Shown here: in pieces, positions 42,675 through 50,841 of the stretch
Layout of the letters: every line of letters begins with the position of its first letter
Numbering within the stretch: the first letter of the stretch is position 1
Assembly (NCBI GenBank): GCA_025361645.1
Contig: JANYKI010000027.1
Coordinates: 1-63,658, forward strand
Length of the DNA: 63,658 nt
Direction: 5' to 3'
DNA from: Methanothrix sp.
GTDB taxonomy: Archaea > Halobacteriota > Methanosarcinia > Methanotrichales > Methanotrichaceae
The notes under the pieces: model-generated
The model's database searches: none
Told to the model about the DNA's origin: nothing
Seen by the model: the letters and a program-made list of their open reading frames with translations, nothing else
Position numbers and translations under genes: made by a program

Positions 42675-43860
42675 TTTCCTGGTCTCCAAGTTCCGGGGCT
42701 ATTACATTGAATCCTCCCTGGATGCCCCGCCTAGCCTCGCTTCTCGCGAGTGGGGCTTTCTCTTCTTCGACGATTCCGGCATGCGCCGGCACAAGTCATT
42801 CTTCTCGCGAGGGGAACTGGTCGATTATGTGCGTTCCATGGTGCCGCGCCACGTCTATCACTCCGCCGCTTACTACCAGCGGCCCGGCGCGCCCACTATG
42901 AAAGAGAAGCTCTGGCAAGGCGCTGACCTCATCTTCGATCTGGATGCCGATCACCTGAGAAATGCGCCCAAGAGCTATAGCGAGATGCTGGAATTGGTAA
43001 AGAAGGAGACACAAAAGCTCCTGACGTTTCTTTTATCCGACTTCGGCCTTAGCGAGAGCAAAATGAGTGTGGTCTTTTCCGGAGGCAGGGGCTATCACAT
43101 CCACGTTCGAGACCCGCGTGTTTTTAGTTTCGGCAGCGACGAGCGCCGGGAGATCGTGGATTATCTGGCTGGTCGGGGTCTGGCCATGGATCGGTTCATA
43201 CACATGGCACCCATGGAAGGCGATTGGGGAAAAGATAGGGCTTTTCGGCTGCATGCGCCTCCCGCAGGCGCGCCGGGCTGGGGGGGCAGGATCAATCGAT
43301 CCATCATCTCCTTTGTCGAAGATCTGCGCGGCTTGAACGAAGCGGAGGCGATCGTGGTTCTATCGAAACGAAAGGGCATTGGACCCAAAAAAGCCGCCAG
43401 CTTTTACAAAAGCCTGCAAGGGGAAAATGTCTTGGAAGAGATAGGCCGGGGAAATCTGGACCTCTTTCGGGGCAGTGCCGCTATCTGGAAGCTTCTTCTC
43501 GTGGAGTTCTTGGACAGCGAGGGCGTGAAGGTAGGCTTCAATTTAGATGAGGAGCGTGGCGAGACCGATGAGCCGGTGACTGCCGATGTGCGCCGGCTGA
43601 TTCGCTGTCCCGGCAGCCTGCACGGCGGCTCGGGAATGCGCGTGACGTCCCTCACGCTGTGCGACCTCGATGACTTCGATCCTCTGCAAGATGCTGTGGT
43701 CTTCGGAGAGGAGGCCGTGCCTCTGCATATCTTAAAGCCCTTCAAAACACAGATGAGAGGCGTTAGCTATAATCTGGAAGAGGGTCCCACGGAGCTGCCC
43801 GCCTGCGTCGCGGTCTTTCTCATGGCGCGGGGTGTGGCGGAAGCCTGCACAAAGCATTAA
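42640..43860 (+). CDS. priS: DNA primase small (catalytic) subunit PriS
   Basis: About 406 residues from ATG 42640. The catalytic carboxylates are in GADLIFDLDADHLRN (DLD), and the ribose/nucleotide-binding SGGRGYHIHVRD motif follows. IRCPGSLHGGSGMRVT is the conserved C-terminal catalytic segment. It makes primers for replication together with PriL, encoded at 52568-53590. The frame is open to 42508, but homology begins near NALTHNFLVSKFRGYY, so a slightly later start is also possible. It overlaps the nitrilase gene. Confidence 0.94.
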   Translation: MEGGRLNALTHNFLVSKFRGYYIESSLDAPPSLASREWGFLFFDDSGMRRHKSFFSRGELVDYVRSMVPRHVYHSAAYYQRPGAPTMKEKLWQGADLIFDLDADHLRNAPKSYSEMLELVKKETQKLLTFLLSDFGLSESKMSVVFSGGRGYHIHVRDPRVFSFGSDERREIVDYLAGRGLAMDRFIHMAPMEGDWGKDRAFRLHAPPAGAPGWGGRINRSIISFVEDLRGLNEAEAIVVLSKRKGIGPKKAASFYKSLQGENVLEEIGRGNLDLFRGSAAIWKLLLVEFLDSEGVKVGFNLDEERGETDEPVTADVRRLIRCPGSLHGGSGMRVTSLTLCDLDDFDPLQDAVVFGEEAVPLHILKPFKTQMRGVSYNLEEGPTELPACVAVFLMARGVAEACTKH

Positions 43861-43904
43861 TCTATATATTATTTGATTCTCAGATAACAGGCCCGCAGAG
43901 GGGC

Positions 43905-44486
43905 ATGAAGGTGGAAGAATTGGATCTGGCCAATGCGCTTCGAGAGGAGCGCAAATCCGCGGAGCTTCAGCATCTGGATAAGGACTTTTACCAGCAGGTG
44001 GGCGTCTATCTGGCCGGCCTGGGGCAGGAGCTCTCACAAGTAGGGGACCCCTTCAGCGTAGAGGCTCAGATTCTGCAAGACACCCTCAAGAGTGAAAAGA
44101 ACAGCGTCAATAAGCTCATCGACCAGAGGGTGAAAAAGATCGTCCGCCGGGCGCTACGTAGTGCCCGATCCGCTTCTCGGGAAGAGGTCCTCCCGGGCAT
44201 GACCGAGGAGGAGGAGGAGATCTACCGGCAGATGCTCTCTGCCATTGCCTCTGGACGCGAAGCCATCTTGGCCCATGTGGCTCACACCGAAAGGCCTTTA
44301 ACGGGCAAGAAAGATATATCTCGGGAATACGAAATTGTGCGGTTGCTGGATAGTGTTCCTCTGTTCGTGGGAGTTGACGGGAGAAATTACCTTCTCGGGA
44401 AGGATGATGTGGCTGTGCTCCCGGCCGTTCACGCCAGAAATCTGCGCAACAAAAAATTAGCTTCTGAAGTGAAGATTGAGAGATGA
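43905..44486 (+). CDS. GINS complex subunit (Gins15/51 type)
   Basis: 193 residues. The helical A domain (DFYQQVGVYLAGLGQELS ... NSVNKLIDQRVKKIVRRAL) is followed by the small C-terminal B domain (YEIVRLLDSVPLFVGVDGRNYLLGKDDVAVLPAVHARNL), the order of archaeal Gins51. GINS links MCM helicase with primase and RecJ/Cdc45. It lies 44 bases after priS, as in many euryarchaea. Confidence 0.92.
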   Translation: MKVEELDLANALREERKSAELQHLDKDFYQQVGVYLAGLGQELSQVGDPFSVEAQILQDTLKSEKNSVNKLIDQRVKKIVRRALRSARSASREEVLPGMTEEEEEIYRQMLSAIASGREAILAHVAHTERPLTGKKDISREYEIVRLLDSVPLFVGVDGRNYLLGKDDVAVLPAVHARNLRNKKLASEVKIER

Positions 44487-44492
44487 TGCGTT

Positions 44493-44774
44493 GTGAAGAT
44501 GCCAAAAAAGCTTAACGCTTACTGTCCGTTCTGCAAAAAGCATACCCCCCAAACGGTGGAGAGGGTGAGAAAAGGCCGTGCTTCCTCGATGACTCATATC
44601 GTGAGGCAGAAGGCGCGAGCCAATGGAATAGGAAATCAGGGCAAGTTCTCTAAAGTTCCGGGCGGCGACAAGCCTGTCAAGAGGCTGAACCTGCGCTACC
44701 GCTGCAACACTTGCAAGAAGGCCCATAACCGTCCTGGCTTTAGGGCTGGCAAGTTCGATCTGGTGGAGGGATAA
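44493..44774 (+). CDS. rpl44e: 50S ribosomal protein L44e
   Basis: About 93 residues from GTG 44493 (or ATG 44499, MPKKLN). The zinc site is CPFCKKH near the start with CNTCKK near residue 72. [21 protein letters not shown] is near universal for eL42 (L44e). Seven bases after the GINS gene, followed by rps27e after 2 bases. Confidence 0.96.
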   Translation: MKMPKKLNAYCPFCKKHTPQTVERVRKGRASSMTHIVRQKARANGIGNQGKFSKVPGGDKPVKRLNLRYRCNTCKKAHNRPGFRAGKFDLVEG

Positions 44775-44776
44775 AT

Positions 44777-44944
44777 TTGCCATCTAAGTTCGTCAAGGTA
44801 AAGTGCAACGACTGCGAGAACGAGCAGGTTATATTCGCTCATGCCTCTACGGTTGTCAAATGCCTGGTCTGCGGGCGCACGCTTGCTGAGCCCACGGGCG
44901 GCAAGGCTGAGATCAAGACTACCGTAGTAGAAGTCTTAGAGTGA
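44777..44944 (+). CDS. rps27e: 30S ribosomal protein S27e
   Basis: 55 residues starting at TTG 44777: [17 protein letters not shown], then [25 protein letters not shown]. The zinc ribbon is C10, C13, C29, C32. The length is short but normal for archaeal eS27. It lies 2 bases after rpl44e; its TGA is immediately followed by the aif2a gene. Confidence 0.95.
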   Translation: MPSKFVKVKCNDCENEQVIFAHASTVVKCLVCGRTLAEPTGGKAEIKTTVVEVLE

Positions 44945-44950
44945 TTGATA

Positions 44951-45724
44951 ATGCAACGTGAGGGCTGGCCAGAGCTCGGATCTCTAGTCGTCTGCACCGT
45001 GACTCAGGTAGTGGACTTCGGAGCTTTCGTCTCCATGGACGAGTATTCCGGTAAGCAGGGCCTGATTCACATCTCGGAAGTGGCCAGCGGATGGATCAAG
45101 TACATTCGCGACCACGTACGAGAGGGGCAGAAGATCGTCTGCAAGGTATTGAATGTAGACACGTCCCGGCACCACATAGATCTCTCCCTGAAAGACGTAA
45201 ATGAGCATCAGCGTCGGGAGAAGATTCAGGAGTGGAAGGCGGACCAAAAAGCCTGGAAATGGCTGGAGATGGCTTACAAGGACCGGCCCGAGGACGTCAA
45301 GCGTGTCGCTGATGTTCTGGTGGCAGCGTACGACAGCCTCTATCTGGCCATGGAGGAGGCGGCGATCAGCGGTGTGGAAGCACTGGCCGATGAGCGCCTG
45401 ACGGAAGAAGACCTGAAGATGCTGGAGAGCCTCTCCAAGGATAACGTCAAGATACCCTCCGTTGATATCAGCGGCTATGTGGATATCACCTCCCCTGCTC
45501 CTGACGGCGTGGATGTCATCAGGAAGGCCCTCAAGCAGGCCAAGCGCATAAAAGACAAAGATGCTACGCTCTTCATCACATATATTGGAGCGCCGCGCTA
45601 TCGCATTCATGTAACCGCGCCGGACTACAAGCATGCGGAGTCTGTTCTCAAGAAGTCTGCTCAGGCTGTGGTGAAATACATAGAACAGCACGGCGGAGAA
45701 GGCACTTTCCTTAGAGAGGCATGA
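44951..45724 (+). CDS. aif2a: Translation initiation factor 2 subunit alpha
   Basis: 257 residues from ATG 44951. The N-terminal S1 domain (GSLVVCTVTQVVDFGAFVSM ... GLIHISEVASGWIKYIRDHV) is followed by the helical domain and a C-terminal alpha/beta domain (YVDITSPAPDGVDVIRKALK ... APRYRIHVTAPDYKHAE). As part of aIF2 it delivers Met-tRNAi to the ribosome. The stop overlaps nop10 as ATGA (45721-45724). Confidence 0.96.
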   Translation: MQREGWPELGSLVVCTVTQVVDFGAFVSMDEYSGKQGLIHISEVASGWIKYIRDHVREGQKIVCKVLNVDTSRHHIDLSLKDVNEHQRREKIQEWKADQKAWKWLEMAYKDRPEDVKRVADVLVAAYDSLYLAMEEAAISGVEALADERLTEEDLKMLESLSKDNVKIPSVDISGYVDITSPAPDGVDVIRKALKQAKRIKDKDATLFITYIGAPRYRIHVTAPDYKHAESVLKKSAQAVVKYIEQHGGEGTFLREA

Positions 45725-45882
45725 GATCCAAAATCCTGAGGTGTACGGCATGCGGCCGCTACACCCTTATGGATATCTGCTCCGCCTGTGGGGGCCATAC
45801 TACTATTACTAAGCCCGCCAGATTCTCTCCTGATGATCCTTACGGCAAGTACAGGAGAGCTCTCGGCCAGGAGGCAAAATGA
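45721..45882 (+). CDS. nop10: H/ACA ribonucleoprotein Nop10
   Basis: 53 residues: MRSKILRCTACGRYTLMDICSACGGHTTITKP. The archaeal zinc ribbon is C8, C11, C20, C23 and is followed by the flexible tail ending PYGKYRRALGQEAK that binds Cbf5. It is part of the box H/ACA pseudouridylation complex. The stop overlaps the next gene as ATGA. Confidence 0.94.
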   Translation: MRSKILRCTACGRYTLMDICSACGGHTTITKPARFSPDDPYGKYRRALGQEAK

Positions 45883-46652
45883 AGGATACCCTGGTTTCCC
45901 GTATCAAAGAAGTAACCCTTAAGGACCCAATTCTTGTTGAGGGTCTGCCGGGCGTGGGCCACGTGGGAAAGCTTGTAGCCGATCACATGGTGGAAGAGCT
46001 CAAGGCAGAGAAGATCATAGAGATCTACTCACCCCATTTTCCACCCCAGGTGATGGTAAAAGAGGACGGAACCATCAAGCAGGTCCGAAATGAGATCTAT
46101 GCCTATCATGGCAAGAACGATGAGCCGGATCTGCTCATCCTCATAGGCGACTATCAGAGTGCCACCAACGAGGGGCATTACGAGCTTTGCAGCATTTTCC
46201 TGGACATCGCCCAGAGCTTCCATGTAAAGAGGATCTATGCTCTGGGGGGCTATGGTACGGGCCAGTTCGTGGACAAGCCAAACGTCATGGGGGCGGCCAC
46301 AAGTATCGAGCTTGTAGAGGAGATGAAACAAAAGGATGTCGTCTTTCATGAGAATGAGCCGGGCGGGGGCATAATCGGTGTCTCGGGACTGCTGCTGGGC
46401 ATGGGTGCCCTGCGGGGTATCGATGCCGTCTGTCTCATGGGGGTGACCTCCGGCTATCTGGTCGATCCCAAAGCCGCTTCCGAAGTTCTGCGCATTCTCT
46501 CCGGCATTCTGGGTATTGTTGTGGACATGCAGGCTTTAGAGGAGAGGGCCAAGGAGATGGAGAAGATCATAGGCAAGCTGCAGGAGATGGAACGAGCTCA
46601 GGCTCCTTATGAGGCGGGCGGCGGGGATGAAGATCTCAGATACATCGGATAG
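45879..46652 (+). CDS. Proteasome assembly chaperone family protein (PAC2)
   Basis: 257 residues with the PAC2/PbaB pattern: VEGLPGVGHVGKLVADHMVEEL, PDLLILIGDYQSATNEGHYEL, YALGGYGTGQFVDKPNVMGAAT and GGGIIGVSGLLLGMG. A C-terminal coiled segment (LEERAKEMEKIIGKLQEMERAQ) follows. In archaea such proteins help proteasome or other ring assembly. Follows nop10 with an ATGA overlap. Confidence 0.9.
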   Translation: MKDTLVSRIKEVTLKDPILVEGLPGVGHVGKLVADHMVEELKAEKIIEIYSPHFPPQVMVKEDGTIKQVRNEIYAYHGKNDEPDLLILIGDYQSATNEGHYELCSIFLDIAQSFHVKRIYALGGYGTGQFVDKPNVMGAATSIELVEEMKQKDVVFHENEPGGGIIGVSGLLLGMGALRGIDAVCLMGVTSGYLVDPKAASEVLRILSGILGIVVDMQALEERAKEMEKIIGKLQEMERAQAPYEAGGGDEDLRYIG

Positions 46653-47970
46653 TATCGACGCTCTCTTGAATTATGGGCATACGCTCCTCTCTCAAGCCTT
46701 GCGAGAGGGGGCGGAGCAGGCGGAAGTCTACGGCATGGTTGGTCGCTCGGTCGATATTGATCTACGTAGAGATGTCGTGGAGCTGGCCAGCGAGAGCTTT
46801 CATCGCGGCCTGGGGCTTCGGGCTGTGATCGCTGGCGGCGTAGGGTTTTCCAGTACCAGCGACATGTCGCTCTTGTCGTTCGTGGCCAAAAGCGCCATTG
46901 TATCCGCTCGGGCCAGAGGTGCTGACGAATCCTGGCGCTCTCTTCCCCTACTGGAAAAGGTGGTGCGCCCGGAGGGCATCTTCGATTTGCGTTTGCAGCA
47001 AATCGGCCCCGAGGAATGCCTTGACATCGCAGAGAGCATGCTTTCCGGCTGCAGGACCATCAAGGAAGCAGAGCCGGTAGCTGGCAGTGTGGCCTGTATT
47101 TGCGGCAGCGGTTTTGTGATAAACTCGCTGGGGATGGAACTTCTGGAGACCTCCACACTCATGCATGCCTCTTTGGAAACTATTGCCAAGGCGGCAGATG
47201 TGGCCACAGGCAGCGAGTTCTTCAACTCTCGCGGCTATCAGCCCTCAATGGAGGACGTCGGCCGCGCCGCCGCAAAGATGGCTCTCTCCTCTCTGGGCGG
47301 CTGCCGGGCAGAGAGCGGAACCTTTGATGTGCTCTTAAAGCCTCTGGCTGTAGCCGAGCTGCTCGATTATACCCTGCTTTCCGCTCTTGCTGCCGACAAT
47401 GTGCAAAAGGGCAGATCCACTCTTGCCGGACGGGTGGGCGAAAAGATCTCTGCTGAAAGCCTCGTGATCACCGATGACGGACTTCTCCCGGGGGGCATGG
47501 ACTCCTCGGCCTTTGATGGCGAAGGTGTGCCTTCCCAAAGGACGGTCCTCATTGATAAGGGCATTTTAAAGGGCTATCTCTACGACAGCTACACGGCTGG
47601 AAAGGAGGGCGTGCCATCCACGGGCAATGCTGTGCGCTCCGGATACACGGGTGTTCCCTCTGTGGGAAGCCGAAATCTCATTGTCACTTCCCCTCAGCCC
47701 CAGGATCTTCTGGCGGAGACAAAAGGCTATCTGGTAAACGGTCTCATCGGTGCTCACACTGCTAATCCCATCTCCGGCGACTTCTCGGTGGAGGCAAAAA
47801 ATGCCTTTCTTATTGCGCCGGGTGAAGAGGCTAAGCCCATTCGCTCTTTGATGCTGGCCGGAAATTTCTTCGAGCTCTTGAAGGATGTCGAGATTGGCAG
47901 AGACGTGCGGGCCATTGGGGCCATTGTCACGCCCACCATCAAAGTCAGAATGAAGGTAGTAGGAAGCTAA
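46627..47970 (+). CDS. TldD/PmbA family metalloprotease-like protein (PmbA/TldE type)
   Basis: About 447 residues. N-terminal EAEVYG-type start (EQAEVYGMVGRSVDIDLRRDVVELASE) and C-terminal core (FDVLLKPLAVAELLDYTLLSALAADNVQKGRSTLAGRVGEKIS ... GVPSQRTVLIDKGILKGYLYDSYTA) match the family. It lacks the zinc HExxxH motif, so it is the E/PmbA-type partner. It shares 26 bases with the preceding gene; ATG 46627 is preferred. Confidence 0.88.
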   Translation: MKISDTSDSIDALLNYGHTLLSQALREGAEQAEVYGMVGRSVDIDLRRDVVELASESFHRGLGLRAVIAGGVGFSSTSDMSLLSFVAKSAIVSARARGADESWRSLPLLEKVVRPEGIFDLRLQQIGPEECLDIAESMLSGCRTIKEAEPVAGSVACICGSGFVINSLGMELLETSTLMHASLETIAKAADVATGSEFFNSRGYQPSMEDVGRAAAKMALSSLGGCRAESGTFDVLLKPLAVAELLDYTLLSALAADNVQKGRSTLAGRVGEKISAESLVITDDGLLPGGMDSSAFDGEGVPSQRTVLIDKGILKGYLYDSYTAGKEGVPSTGNAVRSGYTGVPSVGSRNLIVTSPQPQDLLAETKGYLVNGLIGAHTANPISGDFSVEAKNAFLIAPGEEAKPIRSLMLAGNFFELLKDVEIGRDVRAIGAIVTPTIKVRMKVVGS

Positions 47971-47982
47971 AGGTGGTTTTTG

Positions 47983-48837
47983 ATGATTATTGGAGGGCCT
48001 GCCTCCCAGCTTCTCGCTGGCCGGGTGGCTACAATCTTAAATGAAACGCTTGCTCTTTGCGATTACAAGACATTTCCCGATGGCGAGTCGTATACGCAAA
48101 TTGTAACGCCTCTTGATGATGAGATAGTAATAATTCAGTCTACACCCACCGATCAAGACCTGGTCTATCTCTTGCAGCTTCTGGACATCTGCCGGGGCCG
48201 GCGTGTATCTCTGGTCATACCCTACTTCGGTTATGCCCGCCAGGACAAGATCTTCCAGCCAGGCGAGCCCATGACCGCGAGGGCGCTGGCTACGGCCTTG
48301 AATCCCTTTTTGCAGAACGGTCGTGTCCATCTGGTCAACATTCATGCCCCTTCCATTATGGCCCATTTCCTGTGCCCGATTGAGAATCTGGATGCGACGG
48401 CCCTCTTAGCGGAGCGGATCGGCAGCATGGGACTGAAGGACATCGTGGTTATCTCTCCCGACAAAGGGGCGGTGGCCATGGCCAAAACCGCCGCGGCCTG
48501 TCTTGGCTGCGACTCAGACTATTTGCAAAAGACCCGCCTCTCCGGAACGGAGGTCTCCATGGCCCCCAAAGAGGTGGCGGTTAAAGGTAGGGACGTGGTC
48601 ATCTTCGACGACATGATCGCGACAGGCGGCACCATGGCCACGGCCATAGCGCTTTTGCGCCAGCAGGGGGCGCGGCGCGTCTTTCTGGCAGCCGTGCATC
48701 CCGTCCTGACCGGATCGGCGATTCTCAAGCTCTACCGCTCCGGAGTGGAGGCGGTGCTGGCCACGGACACCCTGGATAAAGGAGTGAGCACGGTTTCTGT
48801 GGCGCCATTGATTGCGAAGGCGCGGAAAGCTAGATAA
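47983..48837 (+). CDS. prs: Ribose-phosphate pyrophosphokinase
   Basis: About 284 residues; makes PRPP from ribose 5-phosphate and ATP. Diagnostic motifs are VSLVIPYFGYARQDKIFQPGEP, LVNIHAP (with the metal-binding His) and the PRPP loop VVIFDDMIATGGTMATAI. AGGTGG lies about 7 bases before ATG 47983; the TTG at 47980 is less likely. Last gene of the priS cluster. Confidence 0.96.
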   Translation: MIIGGPASQLLAGRVATILNETLALCDYKTFPDGESYTQIVTPLDDEIVIIQSTPTDQDLVYLLQLLDICRGRRVSLVIPYFGYARQDKIFQPGEPMTARALATALNPFLQNGRVHLVNIHAPSIMAHFLCPIENLDATALLAERIGSMGLKDIVVISPDKGAVAMAKTAAACLGCDSDYLQKTRLSGTEVSMAPKEVAVKGRDVVIFDDMIATGGTMATAIALLRQQGARRVFLAAVHPVLTGSAILKLYRSGVEAVLATDTLDKGVSTVSVAPLIAKARKAR

Positions 48838-48902
48838 AATTATTTAGTTGTCAACCCTATGACCACCAGAGCAGAGCTTATAAACGTATACGCCCATAAC
48901 TA

Positions 48903-49565
48903 ATGGTCAATATGAAGCTGGAAGCGAAGATAATGGGCCAAAAGGTCCATGAGGTTGGATATAGAATATTTTTGATGCATCGTGCCGTTGAGCTGGGGTG
49001 CAGGAATTTCTCCGCGTACAACCGATTTGAAGATGGCTGCCAAATGGTTGTTGCTTTGGTCGAGGGTGACGAAAGGGAAATAACCGGATTCAGGAAATAC
49101 GCATCTGAATGCAAACCAGAGGGTGCAATCGTTTCTAGCATCGATTTCGATGAATATTACAACAACGTGATGCCCATCGACGATTATCTACGCATTTCCA
49201 CAGTCGAACAACTCAACAAAGGTATTCCTGCTATCCTGAGACTGGATAAAAAACAAGATAAAATGCTTGAGACTCAGGATAAGATGCTTGAGATGCAAGA
49301 AAGGATGCTTGGGATAGAAGGCAAGATGCTTGAGATACAAAGCAAAATGCTCGAAAAGCAGGACAAAACAATTGCAAAACTAGATGAGACCAGAGCCGAC
49401 ATCGTCTCGGAGATACGAGTCTCACGAGAAGAGGTGATTGCCAAACTGGACGAGAATCGCGAGGCAATCATCGGTGAGATTGGGGAACAAAATATGACCC
49501 ACGATGATCGCTTCAAACGGATAGAAAGCGAGATTTCCAAGCTTAAAGCAAAGGTCGGCATCTGA
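48903..49565 (+). CDS. Acylphosphatase-like domain fused to a coiled coil
   Basis: 220 residues. Residues about 5-85 form an acylphosphatase-like fold: GQKVHEVGYRIFL with the phosphate-binding Arg (R21) and YNRFEDG with the Asn (N40) are in register with the family. Residues about 118-159 are six perfect heptads of the pattern Q(D/E)KMLE-, then a second coiled stretch (ADIVSEIRVSREEVIAKLDENREAIIGEIGEQN) to about 215. No hydrophobic membrane segment. Probably an oligomer; whether the domain hydrolyses acyl phosphates is unknown. Confidence 0.72.
   Translation: MVNMKLEAKIMGQKVHEVGYRIFLMHRAVELGCRNFSAYNRFEDGCQMVVALVEGDEREITGFRKYASECKPEGAIVSSIDFDEYYNNVMPIDDYLRISTVEQLNKGIPAILRLDKKQDKMLETQDKMLEMQERMLGIEGKMLEIQSKMLEKQDKTIAKLDETRADIVSEIRVSREEVIAKLDENREAIIGEIGEQNMTHDDRFKRIESEISKLKAKVGI
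49254..49379 (+). repeat. Heptad-encoding 21-base tandem repeat
   Basis: Six 21-base units encode the coiled-coil heptads QDKMLET, QDKMLEM, QERMLGI, EGKMLEI, QSKMLEK, QDKTIAK. Identical runs such as AAGATGCTTGAGA recur. This is consistent with expansion of the coiled coil by unit duplication. Confidence 0.75.
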
Positions 49566-49574
49566 GACATAATT

Positions 49575-50663
49575 ATGTCCGGAAACACCTTTGGCACCAT
49601 ATTTCGCATCACCACCTGGGGCGAGTCGCATGGCTCTGCGGTGGGCGTGGTCGTGGACGGCTGCCCGGCGGGCATGGCCCTGGCCGCGGAAGATATTCAG
49701 AAGGAGCTGGACCGCAGGCGTCCCGGCCAGAGCCGCGCCTCTACGGCCCGGCAGGAAGCGGACCGCGTTGAAATACTGTCCGGCATCTTCGAGGGCCAGA
49801 CCACGGGCATGCCCATCTCTCTGCTGGTCTGGAACAAGGACGCAAACTCCTCCGCCTACGATCTCCTGCGCGACAAGCCCCGACCGGGGCACGCCGACTA
49901 TACCTACCAGATGAAATACGGCCTTCGCGATCACCGGGGCGGGGGCAGGGCCTCGGCGCGCGAGACGGTGGGCCGCGTCGCTGCCGGGGCCGTCGCCAAG
50001 AAGCTGCTGGCCACAGAGGACATCGAGGTCGTGGCCTACGTGACACAGCTGGGCGGAATTTTGGCGGAAATCGCTTCTTCCGATCTGAATGAACTTCGAG
50101 TGCTAGCCGAGTCCAATGCCGTTCGCTGTCCCGATCCCGCTGCAGCGCAGCGGATGCTGGAGCGACTGGACAGCGTGCGCGGGGAGGGCGACAGCCTGGG
50201 TGGGGTAGTAGTAATAATCGCAGAGGGCGTGCCTGCCGGTTTGGGCGAGCCGGTCTTCGATAAGCTGGACGCCGACCTGGCCAAGGGGCTCATGAGCATC
50301 GGGGCGGTGAAGGCGGTGGAGATAGGCGCGGGCTGTGAGTGCGCCGGCATGAGGGGAAGCGAGATGAACGACCCGCTGCTCTGGCGGGAGGGCAAGGTTG
50401 ATTTCGAGAGCAACCACGCCGGCGGCATTTTGGGCGGCATCTCCACTGGCGCGCCCATCGTTTGCACCATTGCCGTGAAGCCCACGCCTTCCATTGCCCT
50501 AGCCCAGAGCACGGTCGATCTCGCTCGGGGCGAAGTGGCAGAAATCGAGATTAAGGGTAGGCACGACCCGGCCATTCCACCCAGAATTGTGCCGGTGGCC
50601 GAGGCCATGGTAGCTCTGGTGCTGGCCGATCACCTCCTCCGGCAGAGGGCGGCGAGGCTCTAA
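49575..50663 (+). CDS. aroC: Chorismate synthase
   Basis: 362 residues; converts EPSP to chorismate with reduced FMN, last step of the shikimate pathway. Signatures are [19 protein letters not shown] near the start, [24 protein letters not shown] in the middle, and [17 protein letters not shown] with [17 protein letters not shown] near the end. It begins 10 bases after the preceding gene. Confidence 0.97.
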   Translation: MSGNTFGTIFRITTWGESHGSAVGVVVDGCPAGMALAAEDIQKELDRRRPGQSRASTARQEADRVEILSGIFEGQTTGMPISLLVWNKDANSSAYDLLRDKPRPGHADYTYQMKYGLRDHRGGGRASARETVGRVAAGAVAKKLLATEDIEVVAYVTQLGGILAEIASSDLNELRVLAESNAVRCPDPAAAQRMLERLDSVRGEGDSLGGVVVIIAEGVPAGLGEPVFDKLDADLAKGLMSIGAVKAVEIGAGCECAGMRGSEMNDPLLWREGKVDFESNHAGGILGGISTGAPIVCTIAVKPTPSIALAQSTVDLARGEVAEIEIKGRHDPAIPPRIVPVAEAMVALVLADHLLRQRAARL

Positions 50664-50689
50664 TTTTTTGGCTAGCGTGAACAGCGATC

Positions 50690-50788
50690 TCACGCGAAGC
50701 CGCGAAGGGCGCGAAGGGCAATTAGGTAATTTTGTGTTGTTGCGGGAATGAAAATTCTCGTTCTTCGCGGCTTCGCGCCTTCGCGTGA
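50690..50788. repeat. GCGAAG-type palindromic repeat (copy 2, two arms)
   Basis: Left arm TCACGCGAAGCCGCGAAGG then GCGCGAA (50690-50715) and right arm CTTCGCGGCTTCGCGCC then TTCGCGTGA (50763-50788) are imperfect inverted repeats around a spacer of about 47 bases. Same unit as at 37413-37487. It lies between aroC and moeA and may be a mobile or structured intergenic element. Confidence 0.75.
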
Positions 50789-50820
50789 CCCGGTCCGGTG
50801 ATGAAAACGCGAAGAGCCTT

Positions 50821-50828
50821 TTATATAT
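50821..50828 (+). promoter_or_regulatory. TATA element for moeA
   Basis: TTATATAT lies about 24-30 bases before ATG 50851 and 14-21 before ATG 50842. It fits a leaderless start at 50851 or a short leader. Confidence 0.45.
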
Positions 50829-50841
50829 TTTCGCGTCCAAA

